Shown here: positions 56,646-64,000 of the stretch, in pieces
Layout: each line of letters starts with the position of its first letter
Numbering within the stretch: the stretch's first letter is position 1
Assembly (NCBI RefSeq): GCF_000202835.1
Contig: NC_015186.1
Coordinates: 3,685,412 to 3,749,411, forward strand
Length of the DNA stretch: 64,000 nt
Direction: 5' to 3'
Origin: Acidiphilium multivorum AIU301
GTDB lineage: Bacteria > Pseudomonadota > Alphaproteobacteria > Acetobacterales > Acetobacteraceae
Notes under the pieces: model-generated
The model's input: the letters and a program-made list of their open reading frames with translations, nothing else
Told to the model about the DNA's origin: nothing
Databases searched by the model: none
Translations under genes and position numbers: made by a program

Positions 56646-58661
56646 TCAGCCGCCGATGGTTCCCCGCAAGCCGAAAAGGAAGTTCTGCCCCGGAATCTGC
56701 AATCCATTCACGGGTTCGAATGCCGAGTTGGTCAGGTTGCGACCGATCGCGAAGAGGGTGAGCGCGCGGCTGATCCGGTAGTTCACCGCGAGATTGACGA
56801 TCGTGCCGGGCTGGGCGAGGCCGACGCCGCTCGGATTGCCGGAGGTGATCGGATAGCCGGAATTGGCGTAGAGGAAATCCGAGAAGCGGCCGACATAGCG
56901 GATGGCGGGCTCGATCGACAGCGCCGGGATCGGGCGGATCGAGAGGGTGAGCGATCCGGCGTTTTCCGGCCGACGCAGGAGGGCGGTGCCGGTCGCAGCA
57001 TCGCGGGCGATGGTGCGCGTATAGTCGATCTGGCCGGAGAGCCAGGAGGCCGGCGCGAAGCCGATGCCCGCCTCGATGCCGTGAATCCGGGCGCGGGCGA
57101 CGTTTTCCTCCGTGCTGGTGCCGTCAGGCAGGGAGGTGTACTCGAACAGGTTCGAGATGTCCTGGTGGAAATAGCTCATCCGCAGCGTAACCGCTTCGGG
57201 CATGCCGAAGGCGGGCAGCACGGTCTCGAAACCGAACCGGTAGCCGACCGAGTGTTCGGGGTGGAGGTTCGGGTTGCCGTGATATCCGTAACTGTCGATG
57301 CCGTGCAGGTCGTAGAGCGAGGGGGCGAGAAAGCCGCTGCCCGCCGAGGCTTTCAGCCGCGTGTCGATTGCGGGTACGGCGAGCACGAGGCCGCCGCGCT
57401 CCGTCACCACGGTGCCGTAGCCGCTGACCGAATCCGCACGGACAGCGCCCTGCACCGACAGGCGGCGCGCTATGGTGGCCTGCGCGCCGAAATGCCCCGC
57501 GGTGGTGGATTGCGAGGCAGCGAGGCTCTGGAGGTAGGGATAGCCGCCAAAGCTGGCGTTGTAGTTTTCGACCGCCGTATCGTGTGTGGTCTCGATGCCG
57601 GCGACGAGCGTCGGGTCGGTCATCGGGCCAAAATCCGGCAGGCGGATCACGTTGTTCCACTGGATCACAGTGCGATCGCCGCGATAGCCGCTGTCGCCGG
57701 CGAACTGGTTGGGGTCGGCGGGATCGAGCAAAGTCAGGTAGCGGCGGTCGTCCTGGATGTGGGCGATGTCGAGTTCGGTGATCAGCCGGTTGTCGAACAG
57801 GTGCGACTTCACGCCGAAGCGGAAAAAGACATTCGAATCGAAGCTGTTTTCATAGGGATCGTCGAAGATCGGATAGCCGAGATCGGGATATTGGCTCCCG
57901 GTCTGCCGCGCGCGGACGATCAGCGAGATCCGCGTGCCGGCGACCGGCGTGTAGCCGAAATTGACGGCGCCGAGCTTGTAGCGGAACGGATCGCGATGCG
58001 CGGCGTAGACGGCGAGGCGCCGCGCCGTCGCGTCGAACCCTGCCTGTTCGATGAGGGAGCCGGTGATCGCGTAGTCGAACCTGCCGCTCCGGCCGGAGAG
58101 TGTGACGCTGCCTTCGCCCTGGCCGGGAAAGCCGCCGGCGAGGTCGTAATCGACATGCGGCGCGCCGTGCCCGCGCTTGCTGATCAGGTTGATGACGCCG
58201 CCGATCGCGCCCGAGCCGTAGAGGCTGGACATCGGGCCGCGGACCACCACGATCCGCGCGATATCGCCGATGCCGGAATTGCCGAAATTGAACGCGCCGT
58301 TGGCCACCGAGGGATCGTTCACCGGCACGCCGTCGCGCAGCACCAGCACGTCTTCGGAATTCGTGCCGTCGATGAAGACGGAGGTCTGCGCGCCCGGCCC
58401 ACCCGATTGCACGACGTTCAGGCCGGGAACCGCCTCGAGCGCCTGGGCCAGGGTCGTCACGCCGCGCCGGCGAAGTTGCGCCGCCGTGATGACCGTGACC
58501 GATGCGGGGGTGTCGGCAATGGGTGTCCGCACATAGGAGGCGGTGACGGTCTCGATCGGCACGGTGCCGGCGGGAAGCCGTGCGCTCTGGGCGCGGGCGC
58601 CGACGAGCGTCCCGCACAAAGCGAGGGGGACGAAAAAGATGTGTCGCGCGAACTCGCGCAT
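56646..58661 (-). CDS. btuB: BtuB-like TonB-dependent receptor (cobalamin uptake)
   Basis: A 671-residue outer-membrane receptor. It has a signal peptide (IFFVPLALCGTLVGARAQ), a probable TonB-box area IETVTASYVRTPI, and a plug domain (TLAQALEAVPGLNVVQSGGP; TNSEDVLVLRDGVPVNDP; VVRGPMSSLYGSGAIGGVIN). A 22-strand barrel follows. The barrel has BtuB-like features, and a cobalamin riboswitch precedes the gene. The start at 58661 follows CGGAG. No btuCDF or TonB genes are nearby. Confidence 0.88.
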   Translation of the reverse strand: MREFARHIFFVPLALCGTLVGARAQSARLPAGTVPIETVTASYVRTPIADTPASVTVITAAQLRRRGVTTLAQALEAVPGLNVVQSGGPGAQTSVFIDGTNSEDVLVLRDGVPVNDPSVANGAFNFGNSGIGDIARIVVVRGPMSSLYGSGAIGGVINLISKRGHGAPHVDYDLAGGFPGQGEGSVTLSGRSGRFDYAITGSLIEQAGFDATARRLAVYAAHRDPFRYKLGAVNFGYTPVAGTRISLIVRARQTGSQYPDLGYPIFDDPYENSFDSNVFFRFGVKSHLFDNRLITELDIAHIQDDRRYLTLLDPADPNQFAGDSGYRGDRTVIQWNNVIRLPDFGPMTDPTLVAGIETTHDTAVENYNASFGGYPYLQSLAASQSTTAGHFGAQATIARRLSVQGAVRADSVSGYGTVVTERGGLVLAVPAIDTRLKASAGSGFLAPSLYDLHGIDSYGYHGNPNLHPEHSVGYRFGFETVLPAFGMPEAVTLRMSYFHQDISNLFEYTSLPDGTSTEENVARARIHGIEAGIGFAPASWLSGQIDYTRTIARDAATGTALLRRPENAGSLTLSIRPIPALSIEPAIRYVGRFSDFLYANSGYPITSGNPSGVGLAQPGTIVNLAVNYRISRALTLFAIGRNLTNSAFEPVNGLQIPGQNFLFGLRGTIGG

Positions 58662-58777
58662 GGAAAAACTCCGGTCCGGCACCCGGCGAGGCGGGTGTTG
58701 CCATCAGGGCGACCGAAGGCTTCGGGACTTCACCCTTCGCACCCGGTTCACCCCGCCCGGACGCGCGCGCATGGTCT

Positions 58778-58968
58778 CGGAACCGGCCGGTCTCCTGGCT
58801 CGCGGGTCATGGGCGCGTTCGGCCTTCTCGCGGACGGTCTGCGCCGCCTCGCAATGGCCGGGATGAACGCGCCTCGCCGCTCACAGTTGCGGGGGCAGCC
58901 GCAGCCGGGGCACGATCTCGCCCTTCTGCGTTCCCGTTTCAGCCCTTGCGGGCCACCGATTCCTATCC
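58778..58968 (-). ncRNA. Cobalamin (B12) riboswitch
   Basis: Conserved elements on the minus strand: AATCGGTGGCC and GGGAACGCAG at the 5' end, then GCTGCCCCCGCAACTGT, TGAGCGGCGAGG, GGCCATTGCGAGG, and at the 3' end GAGCCAGGAGACCGGCC. The order and words match the adenosylcobalamin riboswitch. It lies in the leader of the TonB receptor gene, so binding of B12 should lower its expression. Confidence 0.93.
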
Positions 58969-59010
58969 AAATCATTATGCCGCCGGATCGGGCGGCGCAA
59001 GCGCGCCGGC

Positions 59011-59694
59011 TTAGCCGAGGCCGAGCAGGCCGGGCAGGGCCGAGAGATCGCTGATCGCCGCATCGGGCGCGCCAGGCAGCCGCTCCGCCGGCTGCCGCGC
59101 CCGGTTGCACCAGGCGACGCGGAAGCCGAAGGCCGAGGCGCCGTAGGCATCCCAGCCATTCGAGGAGACGAAGCAGACTTCCTTGCGCTGGACCCCGAGC
59201 CGCGCCGGCACCAACTGGTAGACGCGCGGATCGGTCTTGAACACGCCGACCGCCTCGACCGACAGCACATGGTCGAGCACGTCGCCGAGCCCGGCATGGG
59301 CAATGGCGGCGGCGAGCATCGCCGGTGTGCCGTTCGAGAGTATCGCCGTGGTGATTCCCTTCGCTTTCAGCGTGCCCAGCGTCGCCTTCACCTCGGGATA
59401 TGCCGAGACGATGCGGTAGAGTGCGAGCAGCGACTCGCGCCGCTTCGGGTCGGCGAGGCCGGTCGCCTCCAGTGCGAAATCGAGCGCGTCGGCGGTGACG
59501 GTCTCGAAATCGGTATAGAGGTTCTGCAGGCTGCGCAGCCAGGTGTATTGCAGCTGCTTGTCGCGCCAGAGCGTCACCAGCGCCGCGCGGCGGTCATCCG
59601 GCACATCCGGACAGCGGGCGACGGCGGAGCCGAAATCGAAGAGCGTGCCATAGGCGTCGAACACGCAGGCGCGGATACCCTGGATTGCAGACAT
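59011..59694 (-). CDS. L-2-haloacid dehalogenase type II (HAD superfamily)
   Basis: A 227-residue HAD hydrolase. The nucleophile motif ACVFDAYGTLFDFGSA, the cap region LQYTWLRSLQNLYTDFETVT, motif II ILSNGTPAMLAAAI, and VFKTDPRVYQLVPARLGV with the lysine, then VSSNGWDAYGASAFGFRVAW, are as in 2-haloacid dehalogenases. It cleaves C-halogen bonds in short 2-haloacids, or may have another phosphatase-like role. It is 14 bases downstream of the GST gene. Confidence 0.9.
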   Translation of the reverse strand: MSAIQGIRACVFDAYGTLFDFGSAVARCPDVPDDRRAALVTLWRDKQLQYTWLRSLQNLYTDFETVTADALDFALEATGLADPKRRESLLALYRIVSAYPEVKATLGTLKAKGITTAILSNGTPAMLAAAIAHAGLGDVLDHVLSVEAVGVFKTDPRVYQLVPARLGVQRKEVCFVSSNGWDAYGASAFGFRVAWCNRARQPAERLPGAPDAAISDLSALPGLLGLG

Positions 59695-59708
59695 CGAGTT
59701 CCTCCCGT

Positions 59709-60407
59709 TCAGGCGGCGGCCGGCAGACTGCGGGCCAGACCGTCATAAGCGTCGAACATGCGGTCGCACCAAGCGTTCAGCGTGTCATCCTCGGCGAGGA
59801 TCTTCACCGGGGTCGAGGCGTGGGCCCAGAGGAAGGCGCTGAAGGCGACATGGTCGGCGTAGTTCGGCGCGTCGCCGGCGAGGAATTTCTGATCCGCCAG
59901 CGTGCTGCGCAGCGGGCGCAATGTGGCGCGGAGGGCGGCGATATTCTCGTCGCGCGCCGCCCGCAACGCGCCGACCGTGGTGCCGAAGGCCGCCTCGCGC
60001 GTCGACCGGAAATAGTCGCGGTCGCCCTCATGCAGGATGTCGACAAGGTCGGGCAGTACCACCTTCGCGATCGCAGGATGCACTGCCTCGCTGGTCCACT
60101 GGTTGACGAAGCGGGCGAGGCCGCGGCCGGCAGCGCCGCCGAACAGGCTCGGCCGGTCAGGATAGGTGTCCTCGAGGTAAATCGCGATGGCCCAGCTGTC
60201 GTGCACGTGGCGGGTGCCGTCGACCAGCACGGGCACCTTGCCCTGGCCGGAGAAGGCGATGGCGTCCTTCTCCATGAAGCGCCAGACCACGGTCTCGCAG
60301 GGCAGGCCCTTGTGCGCCAGCGCGAAGCGGGTGCGCCAGCAATTCGGGCTGAACCGGACGCGTTCGTCGGCGCCGGCGAGATCGTAGAGCTTCAGGGGTT
60401 CACGCAT
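59709..60407 (-). CDS. Glutathione S-transferase family protein, LigE-like
   Basis: A 232-residue GST. The thioredoxin-fold N-domain has SPNCWRTRFALAHKGLPCET and KVPVLVDGTRHVHDSWAIAI with the cis-proline. The C-domain is all helical (FVNQWTSEAVHPAIAKVVLP). The SPNCWR motif is of the beta-etherase/LigE-like kind. Its ATG overlaps the end of a small upstream frame, in a tetR-orf-gst-dehalogenase run that looks like one transcript. Confidence 0.82.
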   Translation of the reverse strand: MREPLKLYDLAGADERVRFSPNCWRTRFALAHKGLPCETVVWRFMEKDAIAFSGQGKVPVLVDGTRHVHDSWAIAIYLEDTYPDRPSLFGGAAGRGLARFVNQWTSEAVHPAIAKVVLPDLVDILHEGDRDYFRSTREAAFGTTVGALRAARDENIAALRATLRPLRSTLADQKFLAGDAPNYADHVAFSAFLWAHASTPVKILAEDDTLNAWCDRMFDAYDGLARSLPAAA

Positions 60408-60663
60408 CAGGGTCTCCTTGCCCGCGGGCCGAACGAGTGCGCCCGCGTGTCGCGGATACGGTCGGCGTGTTGTTGATCGTCTGCGCCAGATCGCAGGCGC
60501 GCCGCGCGGCGATTGCCGTGAACCGGCGCTTCAGGTTGGGAAAATCGTCGTGGGAGTGCCGATGCCGCGCTCGCGGCTCGATCCGGAAATCGAGCCCGGC
60601 CTCTTCGTGCAGGATCACGGTCTGGCGGCCGTTCGGCGTGGTCCGGCAGTGAAGACCGCTCAT
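60400..60663 (-). CDS. Small frame linking tetR and gst; GST N-terminus-like fragment
   Basis: An 87-residue frame overlapping the tetR stop (ATGA) and the gst start. The first 28 residues (LHCRTTPNGRQTVILHEEAG) resemble the N-terminus of a YfcG/YghU-type GST, but the rest (about 29-87) is Arg/Thr-rich without match. It may be a decayed GST remnant or a coupling frame. Coding is uncertain. Confidence 0.3.
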   Translation of the reverse strand: MSGLHCRTTPNGRQTVILHEEAGLDFRIEPRARHRHSHDDFPNLKRRFTAIAARRACDLAQTINNTPTVSATRGRTRSARGQGDPDA

Positions 60664-61262
60664 GGAGTCCCGGATCCGCCGGGATGAAGGCGGCTCATCG
60701 CGTCGGCGACCAGCCGGTCGAGCCGGCCGGGATCTGGATCGAGGCGCGCCAGGGTGCGCAAGGCGAGAACGGTCGCGAGGAGGAGTTCCGCCTGCGCCGG
60801 AGGTTCGATCCCGGCGGGCAGGCGCCCCTGGTCCCGTGCGTGTTCAAGCCGATCGCGAAAGAATGCTTCCAGCTGGCTCAGCCGGGCATGGACCTGAGCG
60901 CGGGCCTCAGCCGAAATCGGTCCGCCATCCATCGCGCTGTTGACCAGCAGGCACCCCATCCGATGCGGGTCCTGCGCCGAAACATGGCTCAGATTCGCGA
61001 GAAGCCCGGCGATCGCCGCGATCGGATCGTCTTCGGCGGCAAACCGTTCAAGAAGCGGCACCATCATGTCATCGGCATAACGGTCGATAGCGGCGCGGAA
61101 CAGGCCGTTCTTGTCGCCATACCGATGATAAAGCGCAGCGGCACTGAGCCCCGTGGCCTCTGTCAGGTCGCGCAACGAAGCCCCGGCATAGCCCTTGCCG
61201 AGAAAGATCGGAATGGCCCGATCGAGCAGGTCTTCGTTTGTCAGACTGCGTGGGCGCGGCAT
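60660..61262 (-). CDS. TetR-family transcriptional regulator
   Basis: A 200-residue repressor. The N-terminal helix-turn-helix is LLDRAIPIFLGKGYAGASLR, TEATGLSAAALYHRYGDKNG, LFRAAIDRYAD, with the usual TetR pattern; the C-terminal ligand domain is helical. The ATG at 61262 gives MPRPRSLTNEDLLDR; a longer start is possible but unlikely. It is divergent from the DsbA-family gene with a TGTA-N8-TACA element between them. Confidence 0.88.
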   Translation of the reverse strand: MPRPRSLTNEDLLDRAIPIFLGKGYAGASLRDLTEATGLSAAALYHRYGDKNGLFRAAIDRYADDMMVPLLERFAAEDDPIAAIAGLLANLSHVSAQDPHRMGCLLVNSAMDGGPISAEARAQVHARLSQLEAFFRDRLEHARDQGRLPAGIEPPAQAELLLATVLALRTLARLDPDPGRLDRLVADAMSRLHPGGSGTP

Positions 61263-61279
61263 CGGGCAGCTGTACTGGT

Positions 61280-61321
61280 TTGAATCATCGTCCACCATGA
61301 TATAATGTAACGTTTGCTACA
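61280..61321 (+). promoter_or_regulatory. Promoter and TetR-like operator between tetR and the DsbA-family gene
   Basis: TTGAAT (61280-61285), 15 bases, then TATAAT (61301-61306) looks like a sigma-70 promoter for the plus-strand gene. Overlapping its downstream edge is TGTAACGTTTGCTACA (61306-61321), TGTA/TACA arms around eight bases, a likely operator for the divergent TetR protein. Confidence 0.5.
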
Positions 61322-61360
61322 AAACAACGTGTCTCGGGACCGCACTAGAAGCCAGCCAAC

Positions 61361-62026
61361 ATGATGACTCAACCGCATCTCGTCTACTTTGCAGACCCTA
61401 TGTGCTCCTGGTGCTGGGGTTTCGCGCCGGTGATCAACGCCATCCGCGGGAGGTATGGCGAACGCCTGCCGGTTCGTCTGATCGTTGGCGGGCTGCGGCC
61501 CGGCACGACCGAGCCGATGGACGAGGCCGCCAAGGCCCGCACCCGCGGGCATTGGGAGCATGTGCGGAACGCGTCTGGTCAGCCTTTCGATTTCTCGTTT
61601 TTCGACCGCGCCCGCTTCGTCTACGACACCGAGCCGGCTTGCCGTGCGCTGGTGGTGGCCCGTCGCCGCTCGATGGCGGATGCATTCGACCTTCTCGCCG
61701 CCATCCAGCGTGCTTTCTACACCGGGAACGAGGACGTCACGAATCCGGTTGTGCTTGCCGGAATCGCAGCACGGCTCGGCTTCAACGCGAACCAGTTCCG
61801 CGATACGCTCTGTTCCGACGAACTCGGTGCCGAAACCTGGCAGGATTTTGCGATTACCCAGCAGGCCGGCATCACCGGGTTTCCCACCCTCATCGCGAGT
61901 TCCGGCACCGAACACGAGTATGCCCTCGTGACCGAAGGCTTTCAGCCCGCGGCTCGGCTGGTTCCAGCACTTGGCCGCTGGCTGGGGGATACGTCGCTCT
62001 CTGGCGCCGCCGCCCTGGCGGGCTGA
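61361..62026 (+). CDS. DsbA/FrnE-family thiol oxidoreductase
   Basis: A 221-residue protein of the DsbA superfamily without signal peptide. The redox site is MCSWCWGFAPVI near residue 15, and the cis-proline loop is GITGFPTLI near residue 175. The helical insertion between them (GHWEHVRNASGQPFDFSFFD) is typical of the FrnE/2-hydroxychromene-isomerase-like branch. It probably acts in the cytoplasm on thiols or an organic substrate. The divergent TetR gene is likely to control it. Confidence 0.85.
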   Translation: MMTQPHLVYFADPMCSWCWGFAPVINAIRGRYGERLPVRLIVGGLRPGTTEPMDEAAKARTRGHWEHVRNASGQPFDFSFFDRARFVYDTEPACRALVVARRRSMADAFDLLAAIQRAFYTGNEDVTNPVVLAGIAARLGFNANQFRDTLCSDELGAETWQDFAITQQAGITGFPTLIASSGTEHEYALVTEGFQPAARLVPALGRWLGDTSLSGAAALAG

Positions 62027-62119
62027 TCGGGGCGGCCCGCCTGCCGCCGGCGAAGGGCCGCGCGACAGCGTTCTGCCGGTGTGGGTTGCCGTCCGGCGCG
62101 GGCAGGATATAGACGGAAC

Positions 62120-63304
62120 ATGACCTCACGCATCTATCGTCCCGCGACCAAACTGGTTCATGCTGGCCAGGTCAGGTCCAACTTCGCCGAGAACGCCGAA
62201 GCGCTCTACCTCACCTCCGGCTTCGTCTACGATAATGCCGAGCAGGCGGAAGCGACCTTCAAGGGTGAGATCTCCCATTATCAGTATTCACGCTTCGGCA
62301 ACCCGACCGTGAGCATGCTGGAGGCCCGGCTCGCGACCCTGGAGGGGGCGGAAGCCTGCCGTGCCACGGCGACGGGAATGGCCGCGGTCAATGCCGCCCT
62401 GCTCGCCCATCTCAAGGCGGGAGACCGCGTGGTCGCCTCGCGCGCGCTGTTCGGCTCGTGCTCGTGGATCGTCTCCACGCTGCTGCCGCGCTACGGGATC
62501 GAGAGCGTCTTCGTCGATGGCGGCGACCTTGCGGCGTGGGAGGCCGCGCTGGCGCCGGGAGCGGCGCTGGTGCTGCTCGAAACCCCGTCGAACCCGATGC
62601 TCGAGATCATCGACATGCGGGCCGTGGCGGATCTTGCTCACAAGGCCGGCGCGATCGTGGTGGTCGATAACGTTTTCGCGACCCCGCTGCTGCAGCGGCC
62701 GCTTGAATTCGGCGCTGATGTGGTGGTCTATTCCGCGACGAAGCACATGGACGGCCAGGGCCGCGTGCTCGGCGGCGCCGTGCTTGGCGGCAAGGACTGG
62801 ATCGACAACACGCTCCAGCCCTTCACCCGCAATACCGGCCCGGCGATCTCGCCGTTCAATGCCTGGGTGATCCTGAAGGGGCTGGAGACAATGGCGCTCC
62901 GCGTCGGCCAGGCCTCGCGTTCGGCCGCCGCCATCGCCGACCATCTTGCCGGCCAGCGGCAGGTCATCCGCGCGCTCTACCCTTTCCGGGCCGATCATCC
63001 GCAGGTCGATCTCGCAAGGCAGCAGATGAGTGCCGGCGGCACACTCGTGACCTTTGAACTCGACGGCGGCAAGGACGCGGCGTTCCGCTTCATGAACGCG
63101 CTCGAGCTCATTGCGATTTCCAACAATCTCGGTGACTCGAAATCGATGGTGACGCACCCGGAAACCACCACCCATTCGCGCATCGCGCCGGCCGAGCGGG
63201 CGCGCCTCGGGATCAATGGCGGCACGATCCGCTTCTCGGTGGGGCTCGAGGATGTCGCCGACCTGATTGATGACCTTGATCGGGCGCTGGCGGCGCTGAA
63301 ATGA
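62120..63304 (+). CDS. metZ: O-succinylhomoserine sulfhydrylase
   Basis: A 394-residue PLP enzyme of the Cys/Met metabolism family, forming homocysteine directly from O-succinylhomoserine and sulfide. Signatures are YQYSRFGNPTVSMLEARLAT, LLETPSNPMLEIIDMRAVAD, the PLP-lysine motif VVYSATKHMDGQGRVLGGAV and SMVTHPETTTHSRIAPAERA. The ATG at 62120 starts at the normal MTSRIYRPATKLVH. No riboswitch is evident upstream. Confidence 0.93.
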   Translation: MTSRIYRPATKLVHAGQVRSNFAENAEALYLTSGFVYDNAEQAEATFKGEISHYQYSRFGNPTVSMLEARLATLEGAEACRATATGMAAVNAALLAHLKAGDRVVASRALFGSCSWIVSTLLPRYGIESVFVDGGDLAAWEAALAPGAALVLLETPSNPMLEIIDMRAVADLAHKAGAIVVVDNVFATPLLQRPLEFGADVVVYSATKHMDGQGRVLGGAVLGGKDWIDNTLQPFTRNTGPAISPFNAWVILKGLETMALRVGQASRSAAAIADHLAGQRQVIRALYPFRADHPQVDLARQQMSAGGTLVTFELDGGKDAAFRFMNALELIAISNNLGDSKSMVTHPETTTHSRIAPAERARLGINGGTIRFSVGLEDVADLIDDLDRALAALK

Positions 63305-63521
63305 GGCGTTGGCGGATTGAGCGCGGTCCGGTCGCTCGGCAGGGCCGCCGTCCGCTACAAGTGACTTGCCCGGATGCCTGTGAGCGGCAAGGGCAGCGGC
63401 TTCGCGTCTTGATGCTTGACGCCCGCCTCACGCGGCGATAAGCACTCTCCCACACGGGCCGCGGCAAATTTCGCTGCGGCCTGTGGTTTTTGTTCCGTTT
63501 ACAGGAAGAGACAGTTCGCCC

Positions 63522-63794
63522 ATGGCCAACATCGCATCGGCGCAGAAGCGCATCCGTCAGACCCTTGTGCGCACCGCTCGCAACAAGGCCCGTCGGTCGC
63601 GCGTGCACAGCTTTATCCGCAAGGTGGAGGAGGCGATCGCGACGGGCAATCACATCGAGGCGCGGACGGCATTCATTGCCGCGCAGCCCGAACTGCAGCG
63701 CGCCGTAACGAAGGGTGTGTTGAAGGCCAACACGGCTTCGCGCAAGCTGTCCCGCCTGTCGGCGCGTGTGAAGGCCCTTTCGGCTTCGGCCTGA
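63522..63794 (+). CDS. rpsT: 30S ribosomal protein S20
   Basis: A 90-residue basic protein that binds 16S rRNA early in 30S assembly. The sequence [20 protein letters not shown] and [20 protein letters not shown] are as in S20. AGGAAGAG precedes the ATG at 63522; a longer in-frame extension upstream is not family-like. The 217 bases before it hold the promoter. In many alphaproteobacteria dnaA follows rpsT, just beyond this window. Confidence 0.97.
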   Translation: MANIASAQKRIRQTLVRTARNKARRSRVHSFIRKVEEAIATGNHIEARTAFIAAQPELQRAVTKGVLKANTASRKLSRLSARVKALSASA

Positions 63795-64000
63795 GGTCTG
63801 TTGCGCGCCTCGCTGGCGCGTCATACAATCGTAACAATTCGAGTGTCTTGGCGGCTGTTCCTTGCGGCCGCCCGCGCTCGTTTGTCCCGGTTCGGTTTTA
63901 TCGTGATAGCGTCTCGCAACAGCGAATATAATGTCGCTGCAACTTTTGCTTGTGAGATGTTTTCGAGATTTTACCGTGGAATGATATTCCCTCACTTCAA
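63795..64000 (+). other. AT-richer leader after rpsT, probable promoter region of the next gene
   Basis: The last 206 bases hold no gene. They become AT-rich towards the end (CAGCGAATATAATG; GATTTTACCGTGGAATGATA), with a plausible -10 at GAATATAATG near 63925. I found no exact DnaA box. If the usual order holds, the next gene is dnaA, but it is not in view. Confidence 0.3.

Noticed and set aside
56716..56730. GGTTCGAAT resembling a tRNA T-arm
   Set aside because: It lies inside the receptor coding sequence and no acceptor or anticodon stem can be drawn around it.
56544..59054. Open frame of more than 800 codons on the plus strand through the TonB receptor and riboswitch
   Set aside because: Antisense shadow of a clear receptor gene and RNA element, with Arg/Asp/Gly-rich nonsense text.
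62027..62119. SAM riboswitch in front of metZ
   Set aside because: The short GC-rich gap lacks the conserved SAM-II or SAM-I words.

Overview
The window is high-GC DNA (mid-60s percent by eye) from an alphaproteobacterium. The likely home is Acetobacteraceae/Rhodospirillales, perhaps an Acidiphilium-like sulfur-oxidising acidophile. This rests on a sox operon, an imp-type type VI secretion locus of the Rhizobium arrangement, the ftsE-ftsX-ydcF-plsC block, the helicase-S4-fdxA-carD block and rpsT at the right edge. Genus is inference. I see no insertion sequence, prophage, CRISPR array, rRNA or convincing tRNA.

Layout. (1) 1-6.2 kb: thiosulfate oxidation, soxD(partial)-X-Y-Z-A-K-B plus a Tat-exported DsrE-like protein, then a TSUP exporter behind a sulfur-sensor-like operator. 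SoxA has one haem and is followed by a SoxK-type subunit, so the locus looks like a SoxAXK system that also carries SoxD. (2) 6.2-23 kb: a TPR/ATP-grasp protein, a broken TSUP gene, a DUF302 protein, an exported phosphoesterase, ackA, a cyclase-FHA protein, glnB-glnA with a candidate sigma-54 promoter, a transaminase/omega-amidase/nadK operon, a lipoprotein, a GrpB protein, mdh, recX, and a LysR regulator facing the frameshifted wreck of an aromatic-acid efflux operon. (3) 23.1-37.2 kb: type VI secretion, with hcp and clpV on the minus strand, tssA on plus, tssB-tssC-impD on minus, and impE-tssE-tssF-tssG-methyltransferase on plus. Sheath, baseplate, Hcp and ClpV are present. VgrG, TssK and the TssJLM membrane complex are not in the window. 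The SAM methyltransferase coupled to tssG is the least explained part.

(4) 37.2-45.7 kb: an ATP-grasp/DedA pair, an AT-rich gap with DnaA-box-like sequence, plsC, ydcF, ftsX and ftsE, a zinc-ribbon membrane protein, an M19 dipeptidase and htpG. (5) 45.8-51.5 kb: a Suv3-like helicase, S4 protein, fdxA, carD, and mntH behind a MntR-like box. (6) 51.5-64 kb: a branched-chain amino acid ABC operon with LivM and LivG fused, a BtuB-like TonB receptor under a cobalamin riboswitch, a haloacid dehalogenase/GST/TetR group divergent from a DsbA-family oxidoreductase, metZ and rpsT.

Several themes recur. Many neighbouring genes overlap by 1-8 bases and are probably translationally coupled. Two transport loci (TSUP at 7.8-8.3 kb, efflux at 22.4-23.0 kb) are decayed. 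The right edge ends just after rpsT, which sits next to dnaA in other alphaproteobacteria.
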